Shown here piece after piece: positions 16,960-25,414 of a stretch of 33,198 bases of DNA; positions within the stretch are counted from its first letter, which is position 1, and each line of letters opens with the position of its first letter. The notes beneath the pieces are model-generated. The model made no database searches. It saw only the letters and a program-made list of their open reading frames with translations, and was not told the DNA's origin. Source of the DNA: Actinomycetes bacterium (GTDB lineage: Bacteria > Actinomycetota > Thermoleophilia > Gaiellales > Gaiellaceae); the NCBI GenBank assembly GCA_030624785.1, contig JAUXJK010000001.1, positions 1 through 33,198 of the forward strand. The letters run 5' to 3'. The position numbers were made by a program, and so were the translations under genes.

Positions 16960-17522
16960 ACCCGTGAGATGTAGCGACGCTCCCGCGTATCGACCTTGAT
17001 CCGGTCGCCTTCATTGACGAACAGCGGAACCTGGACGACCGCGCCGGTCTCAAGTGTTGCGGGTTTCGTTACATTCGACACGGTATCGCCCTTGACTCCG
17101 GGCTCCGTCTCGGCTACCGCGAGCTCTACCGTCGTCGGTGCTTGAACGCCGGCGGGTCGACCGTCTACGGTCAGCATCTGGGCTGTCGCTGAGGGCAACA
17201 AGAAATCGAGTTCGTCTTCAACCTCGGCTCGAGCAAACGTCACCTGTTCAAAGGTTTCCTCGTCCATGAACACAACCTCGTCGACCTGGTCGTAGAGATA
17301 CTGGACGTTCTTTGTTTCCGTGTGTATCCGTGGCATCTTCTCGCCGGCACGAAACGTGCGATCAACGACCGCTCCGGTCTTGATATTGCGCACCTTGGTA
17401 CGCACAAACGCGCCGCCTTTACCGGGCTTCACGTGTTGGAAGTCGAGGATTCGCCACACCTGAGCGTCGAGCTCGATATGCATCCCGTTCTTGAACTGGC
17501 TCGTTGTGATCGTCTCGGCCAC
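16956..17522 (-). CDS. efp: Elongation factor P
   Basis: Helps the ribosome through polyproline stretches. 188 residues: KOW-like N-domain, then two OB domains. The loop entering the peptidyl-transferase centre reads HVKPGKGGAF (30-39), with K35 at the tip. This differs from the PGKGP loop I recall for most actinobacterial EF-P. The C-terminus has VQVPLFVNEGDRIKVDTR, typical of EF-P. GTG start at 17522 with TAACAT seven bases upstream and no Shine-Dalgarno, suggesting a leaderless mRNA. Overlaps the downstream biotin-carrier gene by four bases. Confidence 0.97.
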   Translation of the reverse strand: MAETITTSQFKNGMHIELDAQVWRILDFQHVKPGKGGAFVRTKVRNIKTGAVVDRTFRAGEKMPRIHTETKNVQYLYDQVDEVVFMDEETFEQVTFARAEVEDELDFLLPSATAQMLTVDGRPAGVQAPTTVELAVAETEPGVKGDTVSNVTKPATLETGAVVQVPLFVNEGDRIKVDTRERRYISRV

Positions 17523-17529
17523 GCGTGGA

Positions 17530-17535
17530 ATGTTA
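17530..17535 (-). promoter_or_regulatory. Candidate -10 element (TAACAT) of efp
   Basis: TANNNT hexamer seven bases before the efp GTG in the 56-base pepP-efp gap, with no Shine-Dalgarno. Candidate leaderless promoter for efp, the biotin-carrier fusion, accC and nusB. Confidence 0.45.
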
Positions 17536-17578
17536 CTCAGGCTCGAGGCCGGAGTGAGGCGCGACGATTCGGAGCGAG

Positions 17579-18637
17579 CTAAGAAACTTGAACGAGATCC
17601 TTCGTGACGGGTGTGAGAACGTCACCACCGTCCACCGTCACGGCGACCATATCTTCGATCCGTATACCTCCCAGATCGCGGAGGTAGACCCCGGGCTCAA
17701 TCGTGACGACATGCCCACTCTTGAGAACCGTGCTCGCCGTTCGAGCCAGGCGCGGTTCCTCGTGAATCTCCAAGCCAACGCCGTGCCCAAGGCTATGGTC
17801 GACGCTATAGCCGTGTGAGACCAGGGCTTCCCGGTGCTCCTCATCGAGTGTCTTCGTATCGACACCCGCCTCGACAGCGGCCACAGCGCGTTCCTGAATC
17901 GCGAGGCAGACGGCATACGCCTCCAGAAGCTCGTGCGGCAACTCGCCCGTCGCGTAGATACGCGTGCAGTCCGAGCAGTATCCGTCCACAATGCAGCCAG
18001 CGTCGATCAGCAGCACCTCGTCCGGTGCAATCGTGCGATCGCTCGGTGCGTGATGCGGTCTTGCTGAGTTTGCTCCGCTCGCAACGATCGCGGGAAATGA
18101 GAGCGACTCGGCGCCGCCATCTTCACGCATCGTTCGCTCGAGCAGCCACGCCAACTCACGCTCGGTGCGCCCGACCGGTTTCATCTGCGGCACCCGCTCG
18201 AGCGCCGCTGAGAGAACCGACGCCGCAGCTCTGATCGACGTGAGCTCGTCGGCGTCTTTGACCGCGCGAATCGCTTCGAGCACGCCTGCTGCCGGAACGA
18301 GCTCGAGGCCGCTCTTGGAGAGACTCTCGTGCTCTGCAACAGACATGCGTCCTGCTTCAAACGCCACGGGACCCGCCGTGTATTCGCTCAGTACGCGCCC
18401 CAACTCGCCGAGCAGATTGCGCTCGAGGATGACGGACTCGACACCGTCGACATTGCTAACCGCCTCGGCGTATCGGCCGTCTGTGAAGAGGTGAATGGAA
18501 CCTTCGCTCACGAGCGCCGCTGCACTCGAGGAGGAGAATCCGCTCAGGTACTCGACATTGGTCGAAGCCGTCACGAGAAAGGCCGCCGCCGGTTCGGGTT
18601 CGAGCCAGGCTCGCAGCTCGCCTACTCGCTCGTTCAT
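17579..18637 (-). CDS. pepP: Xaa-Pro aminopeptidase/dipeptidase (M24 family)
   Basis: Di-metal peptidase of the pita-bread fold, 352 residues. The N-terminal creatinase-like domain spans about 1-125. The catalytic domain has metal ligands D212 (LIDAGC), D223 (CSDCTR), H285 (LGHGVGLEIHE), E314 (VTIEPGVYL) and E328 (GIRIEDM). Length and the aroQ-pepP-efp context match the B. subtilis YqhT-like group, usually annotated as Xaa-Pro peptidase. Aminopeptidase versus prolidase activity cannot be separated from sequence. ATG shares bases with the aroQ TGA (ATGA). Confidence 0.94.
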   Translation of the reverse strand: MNERVGELRAWLEPEPAAAFLVTASTNVEYLSGFSSSSAAALVSEGSIHLFTDGRYAEAVSNVDGVESVILERNLLGELGRVLSEYTAGPVAFEAGRMSVAEHESLSKSGLELVPAAGVLEAIRAVKDADELTSIRAAASVLSAALERVPQMKPVGRTERELAWLLERTMREDGGAESLSFPAIVASGANSARPHHAPSDRTIAPDEVLLIDAGCIVDGYCSDCTRIYATGELPHELLEAYAVCLAIQERAVAAVEAGVDTKTLDEEHREALVSHGYSVDHSLGHGVGLEIHEEPRLARTASTVLKSGHVVTIEPGVYLRDLGGIRIEDMVAVTVDGGDVLTPVTKDLVQVS

Positions 18638-19062
18638 TCAGTGCCCGTGAGAATGCTCAGCGCCCGTCGATAGCCGTCCGGCCCCTCCCCCATCACGCGA
18701 TGCGAGGCAACAGCTTCGATGACCGAGTGACGGCGCCATTCCTCGCGTCTGGTGATGTCAGAAAGATGAACCTCGACGATTGGCACGTCGAATAGTTCAA
18801 GCGCATCGTGAATCGCGTAGCTGTAGTGCGTCCATGCGCCCGGGTTGATCACGATTCCCTCGGCCCACGACCGCGCCTCATGAAGGTTTTCAACGAGCTC
18901 ACCTTCGTGATTCGTCTGCTTACAGCGGGCTGAACATCCAAGCTCGGCCGCCCAGGCGTAGATGCGCGTCTCGAGTTCGCCATAGGAGATTCCGCCGTAG
19001 ATCTCCGGATTTCGCTTACCCAACATGTCAAGGTTGACTCCGTTGAACACTCCTATCTGCAT
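18634..19062 (-). CDS. aroQ: Type II 3-dehydroquinate dehydratase
   Basis: Third shikimate-pathway step, dehydroquinate to dehydroshikimate. 142 residues. Family motifs are recognisable but divergent: NGVNLDMLGKRNPEIYGG (usual NGPNLNLLG-REP-YG, with the catalytic Tyr kept), INPGAWTHYSYAIHDAL (usual NPGAYTHTS), and VEVHLSDITRREEWRRHS with the catalytic His and Arg. GEGPDGYRRAL closes the fold. The changes are mostly conservative and all catalytic positions I can place are present. TAGACT lies six bases upstream of the ATG with no Shine-Dalgarno; 21 bases follow aroKB. Confidence 0.94.
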   Translation of the reverse strand: MQIGVFNGVNLDMLGKRNPEIYGGISYGELETRIYAWAAELGCSARCKQTNHEGELVENLHEARSWAEGIVINPGAWTHYSYAIHDALELFDVPIVEVHLSDITRREEWRRHSVIEAVASHRVMGEGPDGYRRALSILTGTE

Positions 19063-19068
19063 CTCTGC

Positions 19069-19074
19069 AGTCTA
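19069..19074 (-). promoter_or_regulatory. Candidate -10 element (TAGACT) of aroQ
   Basis: TANNNT hexamer six bases before the aroQ ATG in a 21-base intergenic gap; no Shine-Dalgarno is visible. Possible internal leaderless promoter. Confidence 0.4.
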
Positions 19075-19083
19075 GGCGCGTTG

Positions 19084-20526
<1,443 letters not shown>

Positions 20527-20536
20527 GCGCGAATGG

Positions 20537-21637
20537 CTAGTGCGGCGACCAGTCGATTCGCTCGACGTAGGCCTTGTGGGCGGCAACGAAGTCGCCGATC
20601 GAGTCGCCCCCGAATTTGTCGCGCGCCGCGATGGCAACTTCGAATGCAACGGCTGCCTCGGCCACCACGGCAAGCGCTTCGACTGCTGACACGTCGCTGC
20701 GCTCAACAAGAGCATTGCCCGGTTCCTTGGTCTCGAGGTCGACTGATCTCAGCGGTCGCATCAGCGTCGGCAGGGGCTTCATTGAGCACCGTACGATGAC
20801 GGGCTCACCATTCGTAATGCCGGCTTCGAGCCCGCCTGCGCGATTGGACTCGCGATAAAAGCCATCATCGTTGCGAAAGATCTCGTCGTGGGCAGTTGAA
20901 CCGGGCGCCGAGGCAAGATCAAGGCCGTCCCCGACCTCGACGGCCTTGACGGCCTGAGTCGCGAGCAACGTCCACGCAAGTTTCCCATCGAGCCGGTCGA
21001 CCTTCGTCGCGTACGAACCCAGCCCCGGAGGGAGCCCAGTGACGGTGACCTCGATCGTCCCGCCCAGTGTGTCTCGGGCCGCGCGAGCGTCGTCGATCGC
21101 AGCGCGAATCGCGTCTTCTCCCTCGGCTCCACCGACCGCCACGACACTGCTCTCGACTCGCGCTCCTATCGCGTCGAGTAGCGCCTTCGCAACTCCACCG
21201 GCAGCGACGTTCGCGGCTGTATGCCGAGCGCTCGCGCGCTCCAGAGCGTTGCGCACGTCGCCAAGCTCGTACTTCATCACGCCGGCAAGATCCGCATGAC
21301 CGGGTCGCGGCAGGGTCACCGGCTTCGTACCCTTGCCGTGCTGCTCTCCCTCCGGAGGCCACGGATTCATTCCCCATGTCCAGTTCTTGTGATCGCGATT
21401 GGTTACGAGAAGGGTCAAGGGCGTGCCCAAGGTGCGTCCCTGGCGAAGCCCAGTGAGAACCTCGACCTTGTCGCTCTCGAGCTTCTGACGCGGCGAGCGC
21501 CCATAGCCTTGCTGGCGCCGCCAGAGGTCTTCGTCGATGCTGGCTCGATCAAGCTCAAGGCCCGCGGGTAGACCTGTGATCAGGGCGATTAGGGCGGGTC
21601 CATGAGACTCGCCTGCGGTTGTCAGCTCGAGAGGCAC
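20537..21637 (-). CDS. aroC: Chorismate synthase
   Basis: Last shikimate-pathway step; needs reduced FMN. 366 residues, full length. Motifs: LTTAGESHGPAL at the N-terminus, RRQQGYGRSPRQ (40-51), RPGHADLAGVMKY, RNALERASARHTAA (FMN/phosphate site), and C-terminal MRPLRSVDLETKE with ERSDVSAVEAL. GTG at 21637 gives the expected N-terminus. TACTGT is six bases upstream with no Shine-Dalgarno. Ten bases separate its stop from aroKB and 21 bases separate it from aroE. Confidence 0.97.
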   Translation of the reverse strand: MPLELTTAGESHGPALIALITGLPAGLELDRASIDEDLWRRQQGYGRSPRQKLESDKVEVLTGLRQGRTLGTPLTLLVTNRDHKNWTWGMNPWPPEGEQHGKGTKPVTLPRPGHADLAGVMKYELGDVRNALERASARHTAANVAAGGVAKALLDAIGARVESSVVAVGGAEGEDAIRAAIDDARAARDTLGGTIEVTVTGLPPGLGSYATKVDRLDGKLAWTLLATQAVKAVEVGDGLDLASAPGSTAHDEIFRNDDGFYRESNRAGGLEAGITNGEPVIVRCSMKPLPTLMRPLRSVDLETKEPGNALVERSDVSAVEALAVVAEAAVAFEVAIAARDKFGGDSIGDFVAAHKAYVERIDWSPH

Positions 21638-21643
21638 GGCTGA

Positions 21644-21649
21644 ACAGTA
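21644..21649 (-). promoter_or_regulatory. Candidate -10 element (TACTGT) of aroC
   Basis: TANNNT hexamer six bases before the aroC GTG in the 21-base aroE-aroC gap; no Shine-Dalgarno. Weaker than TAGAAT cases. Confidence 0.35.
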
Positions 21650-21658
21650 GCGGCGGCC

Positions 21659-22507
21659 TCAGCCGCCATCCGATTCGATGCGCTGCCCACCTACTGCTGC
21701 ACGCATGGCTTCGATCGGTGCAGGTCGGCCGGTCCAACGCTCGAACGACGCCGCGCCCTGGCGAACCAGAAACTCGAATCCATCAACGACGCGCGAGCAC
21801 CCGGCGGCGCGCGCCGCAGCGACCAGCGCCGTCGGTTTTCCGTCGGTTCGATACGCGAGATCCACGAGTTGTTGCTCGCGAGAAAGGCCAACGATCACGT
21901 CGTCCTTGATCGGAGTGGCGTTGACGACTACGTCTGCCTGAACTGTAGGCGGCCACTCCGCGTCGGCCACTATCTCGCAATCCGTGTCCAGTTTGGACAG
22001 CTCGCCGGCTAGCTGCTTTGCCGCCTCGCCTCTACGGGCCGCAAGCACAACCCTGGCCGCCCCGGCATCGGCGAGCGCAACGACGACGGGCCGACTCGCG
22101 CCGCCGGCGCCCAGCACGAGGCAGTGCGCCGAGTCGACCTGCAGGCCACCAGCGACACCCTCCCCGTCGGTGCTCGTTGCGACGATCGCTCCATCGTTCA
22201 CGATCAGTGTGTTGGCCGAGCCGCTTCGCTGCGCGGCCGGCTCGACGATATCGCAGTACTCGAGCACCGCGCTCTTGTGCGGGATCGTGACGTTTGCGCC
22301 GGCAAAGCCGAGAGCTCGCAAGCCCTCGATCGCGGCACCGACGCGGGCCTCCTCAACCGGAAGCGGGACATACGCCCAGTCAAGCGCGAGCTCGGCAAAC
22401 GCTGCGTTTTGCATTCTCGGAGAGAGTGAGTGGCCGACAGGCGAGCCGATGATTCCAACGAGTCGCGTCGTCCCACTAATGCTCTTCGGCGTCTCGGCTA
22501 GCCGCAC
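21659..22507 (-). CDS. aroE: Shikimate dehydrogenase
   Basis: NADPH-dependent reduction of 3-dehydroshikimate to shikimate. 282 residues. Substrate site SPVGHSLSP (22-30), catalytic K78 in ANVTIPHK, TSTDGEG with the catalytic Asp, and nucleotide-binding LVLGAGGASRPVV. The C-terminal DGFEFLVRQGAASFERWTG is the usual helix with Gln and Phe contacts. Overlaps the end of mltG by ten bases, so translation is probably coupled. With aroC, aroKB and aroQ it makes this a shikimate cluster lacking only DAHP synthase and EPSP synthase. Confidence 0.96.
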   Translation of the reverse strand: MRLAETPKSISGTTRLVGIIGSPVGHSLSPRMQNAAFAELALDWAYVPLPVEEARVGAAIEGLRALGFAGANVTIPHKSAVLEYCDIVEPAAQRSGSANTLIVNDGAIVATSTDGEGVAGGLQVDSAHCLVLGAGGASRPVVVALADAGAARVVLAARRGEAAKQLAGELSKLDTDCEIVADAEWPPTVQADVVVNATPIKDDVIVGLSREQQLVDLAYRTDGKPTALVAAARAAGCSRVVDGFEFLVRQGAASFERWTGRPAPIEAMRAAVGGQRIESDGG

Positions 22508-23478
22508 TTGTCAGGCCCGTTGCGAAACGAATTGGGTCCGGCGAGGAACGCGTCGAATTCGGCCTGAGTCTTGGCAAAGAAGTGGGTCTTGCAATCCTTC
22601 GTTCTTGCGTAGTACAGGAACTCGTTGTTGCCCGGCCGCGCAGCCGCTTGCATCGATGCGAGGCCCGGGTTCGAGATAGGCGTCGGCGGTAGACCTACGA
22701 GAAGGCGCGTGTTGTATGGATTGTCGCTCTCTAGCTGAGATTGCTTGATCGCGCGATCCGGTGGAATGCGCAGGCCGTAGCGCAACGTGGAGTCGATACC
22801 GAGCGGCATCTCGCGCTGGAGCCGGTTGTAGATAACGCGGGCGACCTTCTTTCGCTCCTGCGGCTCGGCGACCTCCTCTTCGATCATGGAGGCGACGATC
22901 AGAACCTCGTAGGGCGAGAGGCCGCGTTGAGTCGGGACCTCAAGATTCAGCTGATCCCAGGCGAGTTCGAACTGTTCAAGCTGCTGACGTACGAGCCCGG
23001 TGGTCGTCGTTTCCTCCAGAAAGTCATATGTGGCTGGAAAGAGAAAACCCTCGAGATGTTTTGGCTTCTCGCCGGCAGCGAGAAAATCTTGCGGGATCAA
23101 CGCCTCGTTCTTGGCCAGCTCAGTGAACTCCTCACCTGACAACGCCGGCGTGACCTGTCGCTCATCGATCGCAATCTGCCGCACTGTATCGACACGCTCG
23201 CTCATCTCCCGCCAGGTGAATCCCTCCGGAAAGACGATCTTCAAAGGTTCGACGGCGACGGCAATCGTCCCTGCCGGAGTTGGCTCAATCGGGAGAGCGG
23301 CGGCACCGTCATCGCTATTGCGTGCCGCACTGACCAGGAGACCGATGGCGACGGCACCAGCTGCCAGCCCGACAAGAACGGCAATGGGCAAAGCCAGGCC
23401 GGAGCGCCGCCTCGGCGGAAGCTCTTCGGGATCGTCCTCATCGCGAGGAACTGCTAGACGTCTCGGTCGTTTTTCCAT
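22498..23478 (-). CDS. mltG: Endolytic murein transglycosylase MltG
   Basis: Membrane-anchored lytic transglycosylase that ends peptidoglycan glycan-strand growth. 326 residues: a basic/acidic cytosolic start (about 1-25), one transmembrane span (about 27-50), a LysM-like region (about 68-125), and the YceG catalytic domain. Catalytic Glu is E200 in VASMIEEEV. Other family motifs are LEGFLFPATYDF (142-153), VIYNRLQ, PLGIDSTLRYG and YNTRLLVGLPPTPISNPG. Slightly short but complete. Overlaps the ruvX end by 25 bases and aroE by ten. The ruvX-mltG-aroE order is common in Gram-positives. Confidence 0.96.
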   Translation of the reverse strand: MEKRPRRLAVPRDEDDPEELPPRRRSGLALPIAVLVGLAAGAVAIGLLVSAARNSDDGAAALPIEPTPAGTIAVAVEPLKIVFPEGFTWREMSERVDTVRQIAIDERQVTPALSGEEFTELAKNEALIPQDFLAAGEKPKHLEGFLFPATYDFLEETTTTGLVRQQLEQFELAWDQLNLEVPTQRGLSPYEVLIVASMIEEEVAEPQERKKVARVIYNRLQREMPLGIDSTLRYGLRIPPDRAIKQSQLESDNPYNTRLLVGLPPTPISNPGLASMQAAARPGNNEFLYYARTKDCKTHFFAKTQAEFDAFLAGPNSFRNGPDKCG

Positions 23479-23885
23479 CGCAAATAGTCAGTCAATAGCT
23501 GCGCTGCGGCCACAGCGTCGTCTGGTGTCCTCTCCGCATTGCGCTTCCGTCGAGACGGCGCGCGCGCGGCGAGCTTGGTGGTGAACCGCTCGTCGAACGT
23601 GGTGACATTCAGGTCGGTTCCGGCTCCAAGCGTCCTGACGAACTGGTCCGTCACCTGCGCCTGCTCACCACGTTCGCCACGAAGCGTGTACGGCATGCCG
23701 ACAACGATCTCCGAGACCTGTTCCTTCACGGCAACTTCGAGAACTCGATCGCGCACATCGCCGCAGTTCGTCGCGTGCACGACCTCAAGGGGGCGGGCAA
23801 GGATCCCGGTGGAATCAGAAACGGCAAGCCCTGTTCGTGCTTGGCCGTAGTCGACTGCAAGCACCTTTTCCCCCGAGCCGGCCAT
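23454..23885 (-). CDS. ruvX: Holliday junction resolvase-like protein YqgF/RuvX
   Basis: RNase H-fold nuclease linked to Holliday-junction resolution and 16S rRNA 5'-end maturation. ATG at 23885 gives 143 residues, beginning MAGSGEKVLAVDYGQARTG. Catalytic acidic residues sit in LAVDYG, TFDERFTT and PDDAVAAAQLL; EIVVGMPYTLRGE is the usual central strand. The frame stays open upstream to 24212, but this crosses the divergent RTX gene start and has no family similarity. TACAAT nine bases upstream suggests a near-leaderless promoter. Normally alaS precedes it directly; here a plus-strand gene intervenes. Confidence 0.94.
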   Translation of the reverse strand: MAGSGEKVLAVDYGQARTGLAVSDSTGILARPLEVVHATNCGDVRDRVLEVAVKEQVSEIVVGMPYTLRGERGEQAQVTDQFVRTLGAGTDLNVTTFDERFTTKLAARAPSRRKRNAERTPDDAVAAAQLLTDYLRWKNDRDV

Positions 23886-23894
23886 TGTCGAACG

Positions 23895-23900
23895 ATTGTA
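23895..23900 (-). promoter_or_regulatory. Candidate -10 element (TACAAT) of ruvX
   Basis: TACAAT ends nine bases before the ruvX ATG, so transcription would start about two bases ahead of it. No good -35 is visible 17 bases upstream. It would drive ruvX-mltG-aroE separately from alaS. Confidence 0.5.
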
Positions 23901-23904
23901 ACGA

Positions 23905-23916
23905 CGCGGTACCGCG
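23905..23916. promoter_or_regulatory. 12-base perfect palindrome between ruvX and the RTX gene
   Basis: CGCGGTACCGCG reads the same on both strands, within the 119-base divergent intergenic region and just upstream of the ruvX TACAAT. It could be an operator, or chance in GC-rich DNA. Confidence 0.25.
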
Positions 23917-23994
23917 GACCGACCCGACGCACTGTTGGCACAGACACGCGCGCCTCGACCGACGACGCTGGGCCAACGAACACTCTCGACCTGT

Positions 23995-24000
23995 AGGAGG
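23995..24000 (+). promoter_or_regulatory. Strong Shine-Dalgarno (AGGAGG) of the RTX protein gene
   Basis: Perfect AGGAGG four bases before the ATG at 24005. It decides the start, although the frame is open further upstream, and contrasts with the leaderless look of neighbouring genes. Confidence 0.8.
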
Positions 24001-24004
24001 CCCA

Positions 24005-25369
24005 ATGACTGTCCCGAGTCCGCTCCGTACCGCGATCTGGCTGAAGATTGCGATCGGGCTCCTTGTACTTCCTCTGACCGTTGCCTGGCTTGCGTTGGCC
24101 GGCTCGAGGGCGAATGCGGCGAGCACCGATCTCTACTTCTCCGAGTACGTCGAGGGTACGAGCACGAACAAGGCGCTCGAGTTGTACAACGGCACGGCCG
24201 GCGCAATCTCACTCGATGGCGTGTACAAGGTTCAGATTTTTGCGAACGGAAGCGTAAACGCTACCGCGACGATTCCTCTCGTCGGCTCGATTGGAGCGAG
24301 CAAATCGTTCGTTCTCGCTCGTGCTGGAGCGGACGCAGATCTACTGGCACGTGCCAACCAAACCACTTCGAACTTCCTCTTCAACGGCAACGATGCGATC
24401 GTGCTCGTTCGAGACGGGGTCGCGCTTGACGTGATCGGCCAGATCGGCACCGATCCGGGCACGGCATGGGAGGGCGGCGGAGTTCGAACGCTCGACCAGA
24501 CGTTGCGCCGCCGTGGTGAGATCGTGGGCGGCGACGCCGACGGCTCTGACGTGTTCGATCCGTTCACAGAATGGGAGACGTTTCCCATCGATACATTCGA
24601 CGGGCTTGGTCTTCACAGTCCTGACGACCTGCCGAATGGCGCGCCGATCGCATCGCCCGACACATCACACGCGAGTGGCGCAGCCGTCCGCATCGATCCG
24701 CTCGCCAACGACCGCGATCCAGATGGCGACCCACTTACTATCGTGAGTGTATCCCCGCCCACTCTGGGCACCGCGACGATTGTAGATGGCGGTCTGGCAA
24801 TCGAGTACACGCCGCCTCCGCAGGCGTGGACGCACGATACGTTCCTGTACGAGATCAGCGATCCCGCTGGCGCATCCGCGACCGCACCCATAGAGATTCT
24901 GTTTCGAGGCGAGCCTGAAGAGACCGACCCATGTTCCCTACCGCCGACGCTGGTGGGTACCAGTGGGCGCGACCTGCTCGTCGGAACGCCGAGCGCTGAC
25001 GTGATTCACGCGGGCTCGGGTAACGACCTCGTGTTGGGACTCGGTGGCGACGACGTGCTCTGCGGAGGCCCCGGCGTTGACATTCTCCTCGGTGGCGAAG
25101 GTGACGACATCATCATCGATATGGCTGGCAGGACACTGGTCTTCGCCGGGCGCGGAGACGATCAGGTCACGACGGGTGATGCGGCAGATCGCGTATGGGC
25201 TGGTGCCGGCGACGACGTGGTCAAGACGGGCGCCGGACGAGATCGTGTGCACGGTGGACGAGGCGCTGACACACTCGACCCTGGGCCAGATCGAGACCTC
25301 GTGGATGGTGGACCAGGAATCGACGCGTGCGCGACCGAACGCCACGACTGGGCCCGACGGTGTCCGTGA
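24005..25369 (+). CDS. Secreted lamin-tail domain/RTX repeat protein
   Basis: 454-residue exported protein of unknown role. Signal peptide about 1-38: a hydrophobic core at 15-32, then SRANA with likely cleavage after ANA. Lamin-tail-like domain about 40-205 (LYFSEYVEGTSTNKALELYN, then NGNDAIVLVRDG). A cadherin/Big-like domain about 213-300 contains DPLANDRDPDGDPLTIVSVS. About 316-440 holds RTX-type Ca2+-binding nonapeptides: GSGNDLVLG, LGGDDVLCG, GEGDDIII, GRGDDQVTT, GAGDDVVKTG. These would fold on meeting external calcium. Four Cys after residue 309 may form disulfides. No sortase motif or C-terminal anchor is seen, so it is probably released or loosely bound. It splits the usual alaS-ruvX pair on the opposite strand, suggesting insertion. 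Confidence 0.92.
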   Translation: MTVPSPLRTAIWLKIAIGLLVLPLTVAWLALAGSRANAASTDLYFSEYVEGTSTNKALELYNGTAGAISLDGVYKVQIFANGSVNATATIPLVGSIGASKSFVLARAGADADLLARANQTTSNFLFNGNDAIVLVRDGVALDVIGQIGTDPGTAWEGGGVRTLDQTLRRRGEIVGGDADGSDVFDPFTEWETFPIDTFDGLGLHSPDDLPNGAPIASPDTSHASGAAVRIDPLANDRDPDGDPLTIVSVSPPTLGTATIVDGGLAIEYTPPPQAWTHDTFLYEISDPAGASATAPIEILFRGEPEETDPCSLPPTLVGTSGRDLLVGTPSADVIHAGSGNDLVLGLGGDDVLCGGPGVDILLGGEGDDIIIDMAGRTLVFAGRGDDQVTTGDAADRVWAGAGDDVVKTGAGRDRVHGGRGADTLDPGPDRDLVDGGPGIDACATERHDWARRCP

Positions 25370-25375
25370 GACACC
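25359..25375 (+). terminator. Hairpin spanning the RTX gene stop
   Basis: GGTGTC-CGTGA-GACACC: six perfect pairs, with the TGA stop in the loop. No U-tract follows. It lies in the 45-base gap converging on alaS. A weak terminator candidate. Confidence 0.3.
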
Positions 25376-25414
25376 TCGGCGCGATCCCGATGCGTCTATG
25401 AAGAATTCAGTCGG

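Noticed and set aside
20527..20715. 63-codon upstream extension of the AroKB fusion
   Set aside because: It overlaps the aroC 3' end and shows no kinase similarity; ATG at 20526 fits.
23905..23920. T-box-like GGTACCGCGG
   Set aside because: It resembles the T-box GGTACCGCG core, but no specifier stem or antiterminator context exists, and neither adjacent start belongs to a synthetase or amino-acid gene.
23837..24004. 56-codon upstream extension of the RTX protein
   Set aside because: It would bury the signal peptide and cross ruvX; the AGGAGG before 24005 settles the start.
23886..24212. 109-codon upstream extension of RuvX
   Set aside because: It is antisense to the RTX gene start, Arg/Ser-rich, and the ATG at 23885 starts exactly at the conserved domain.
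24936..25330. DNA tandem repeat or CRISPR-like array in the RTX region
   Set aside because: The periodicity is at protein level (nonapeptides), with diverged DNA and no spacer/repeat structure.
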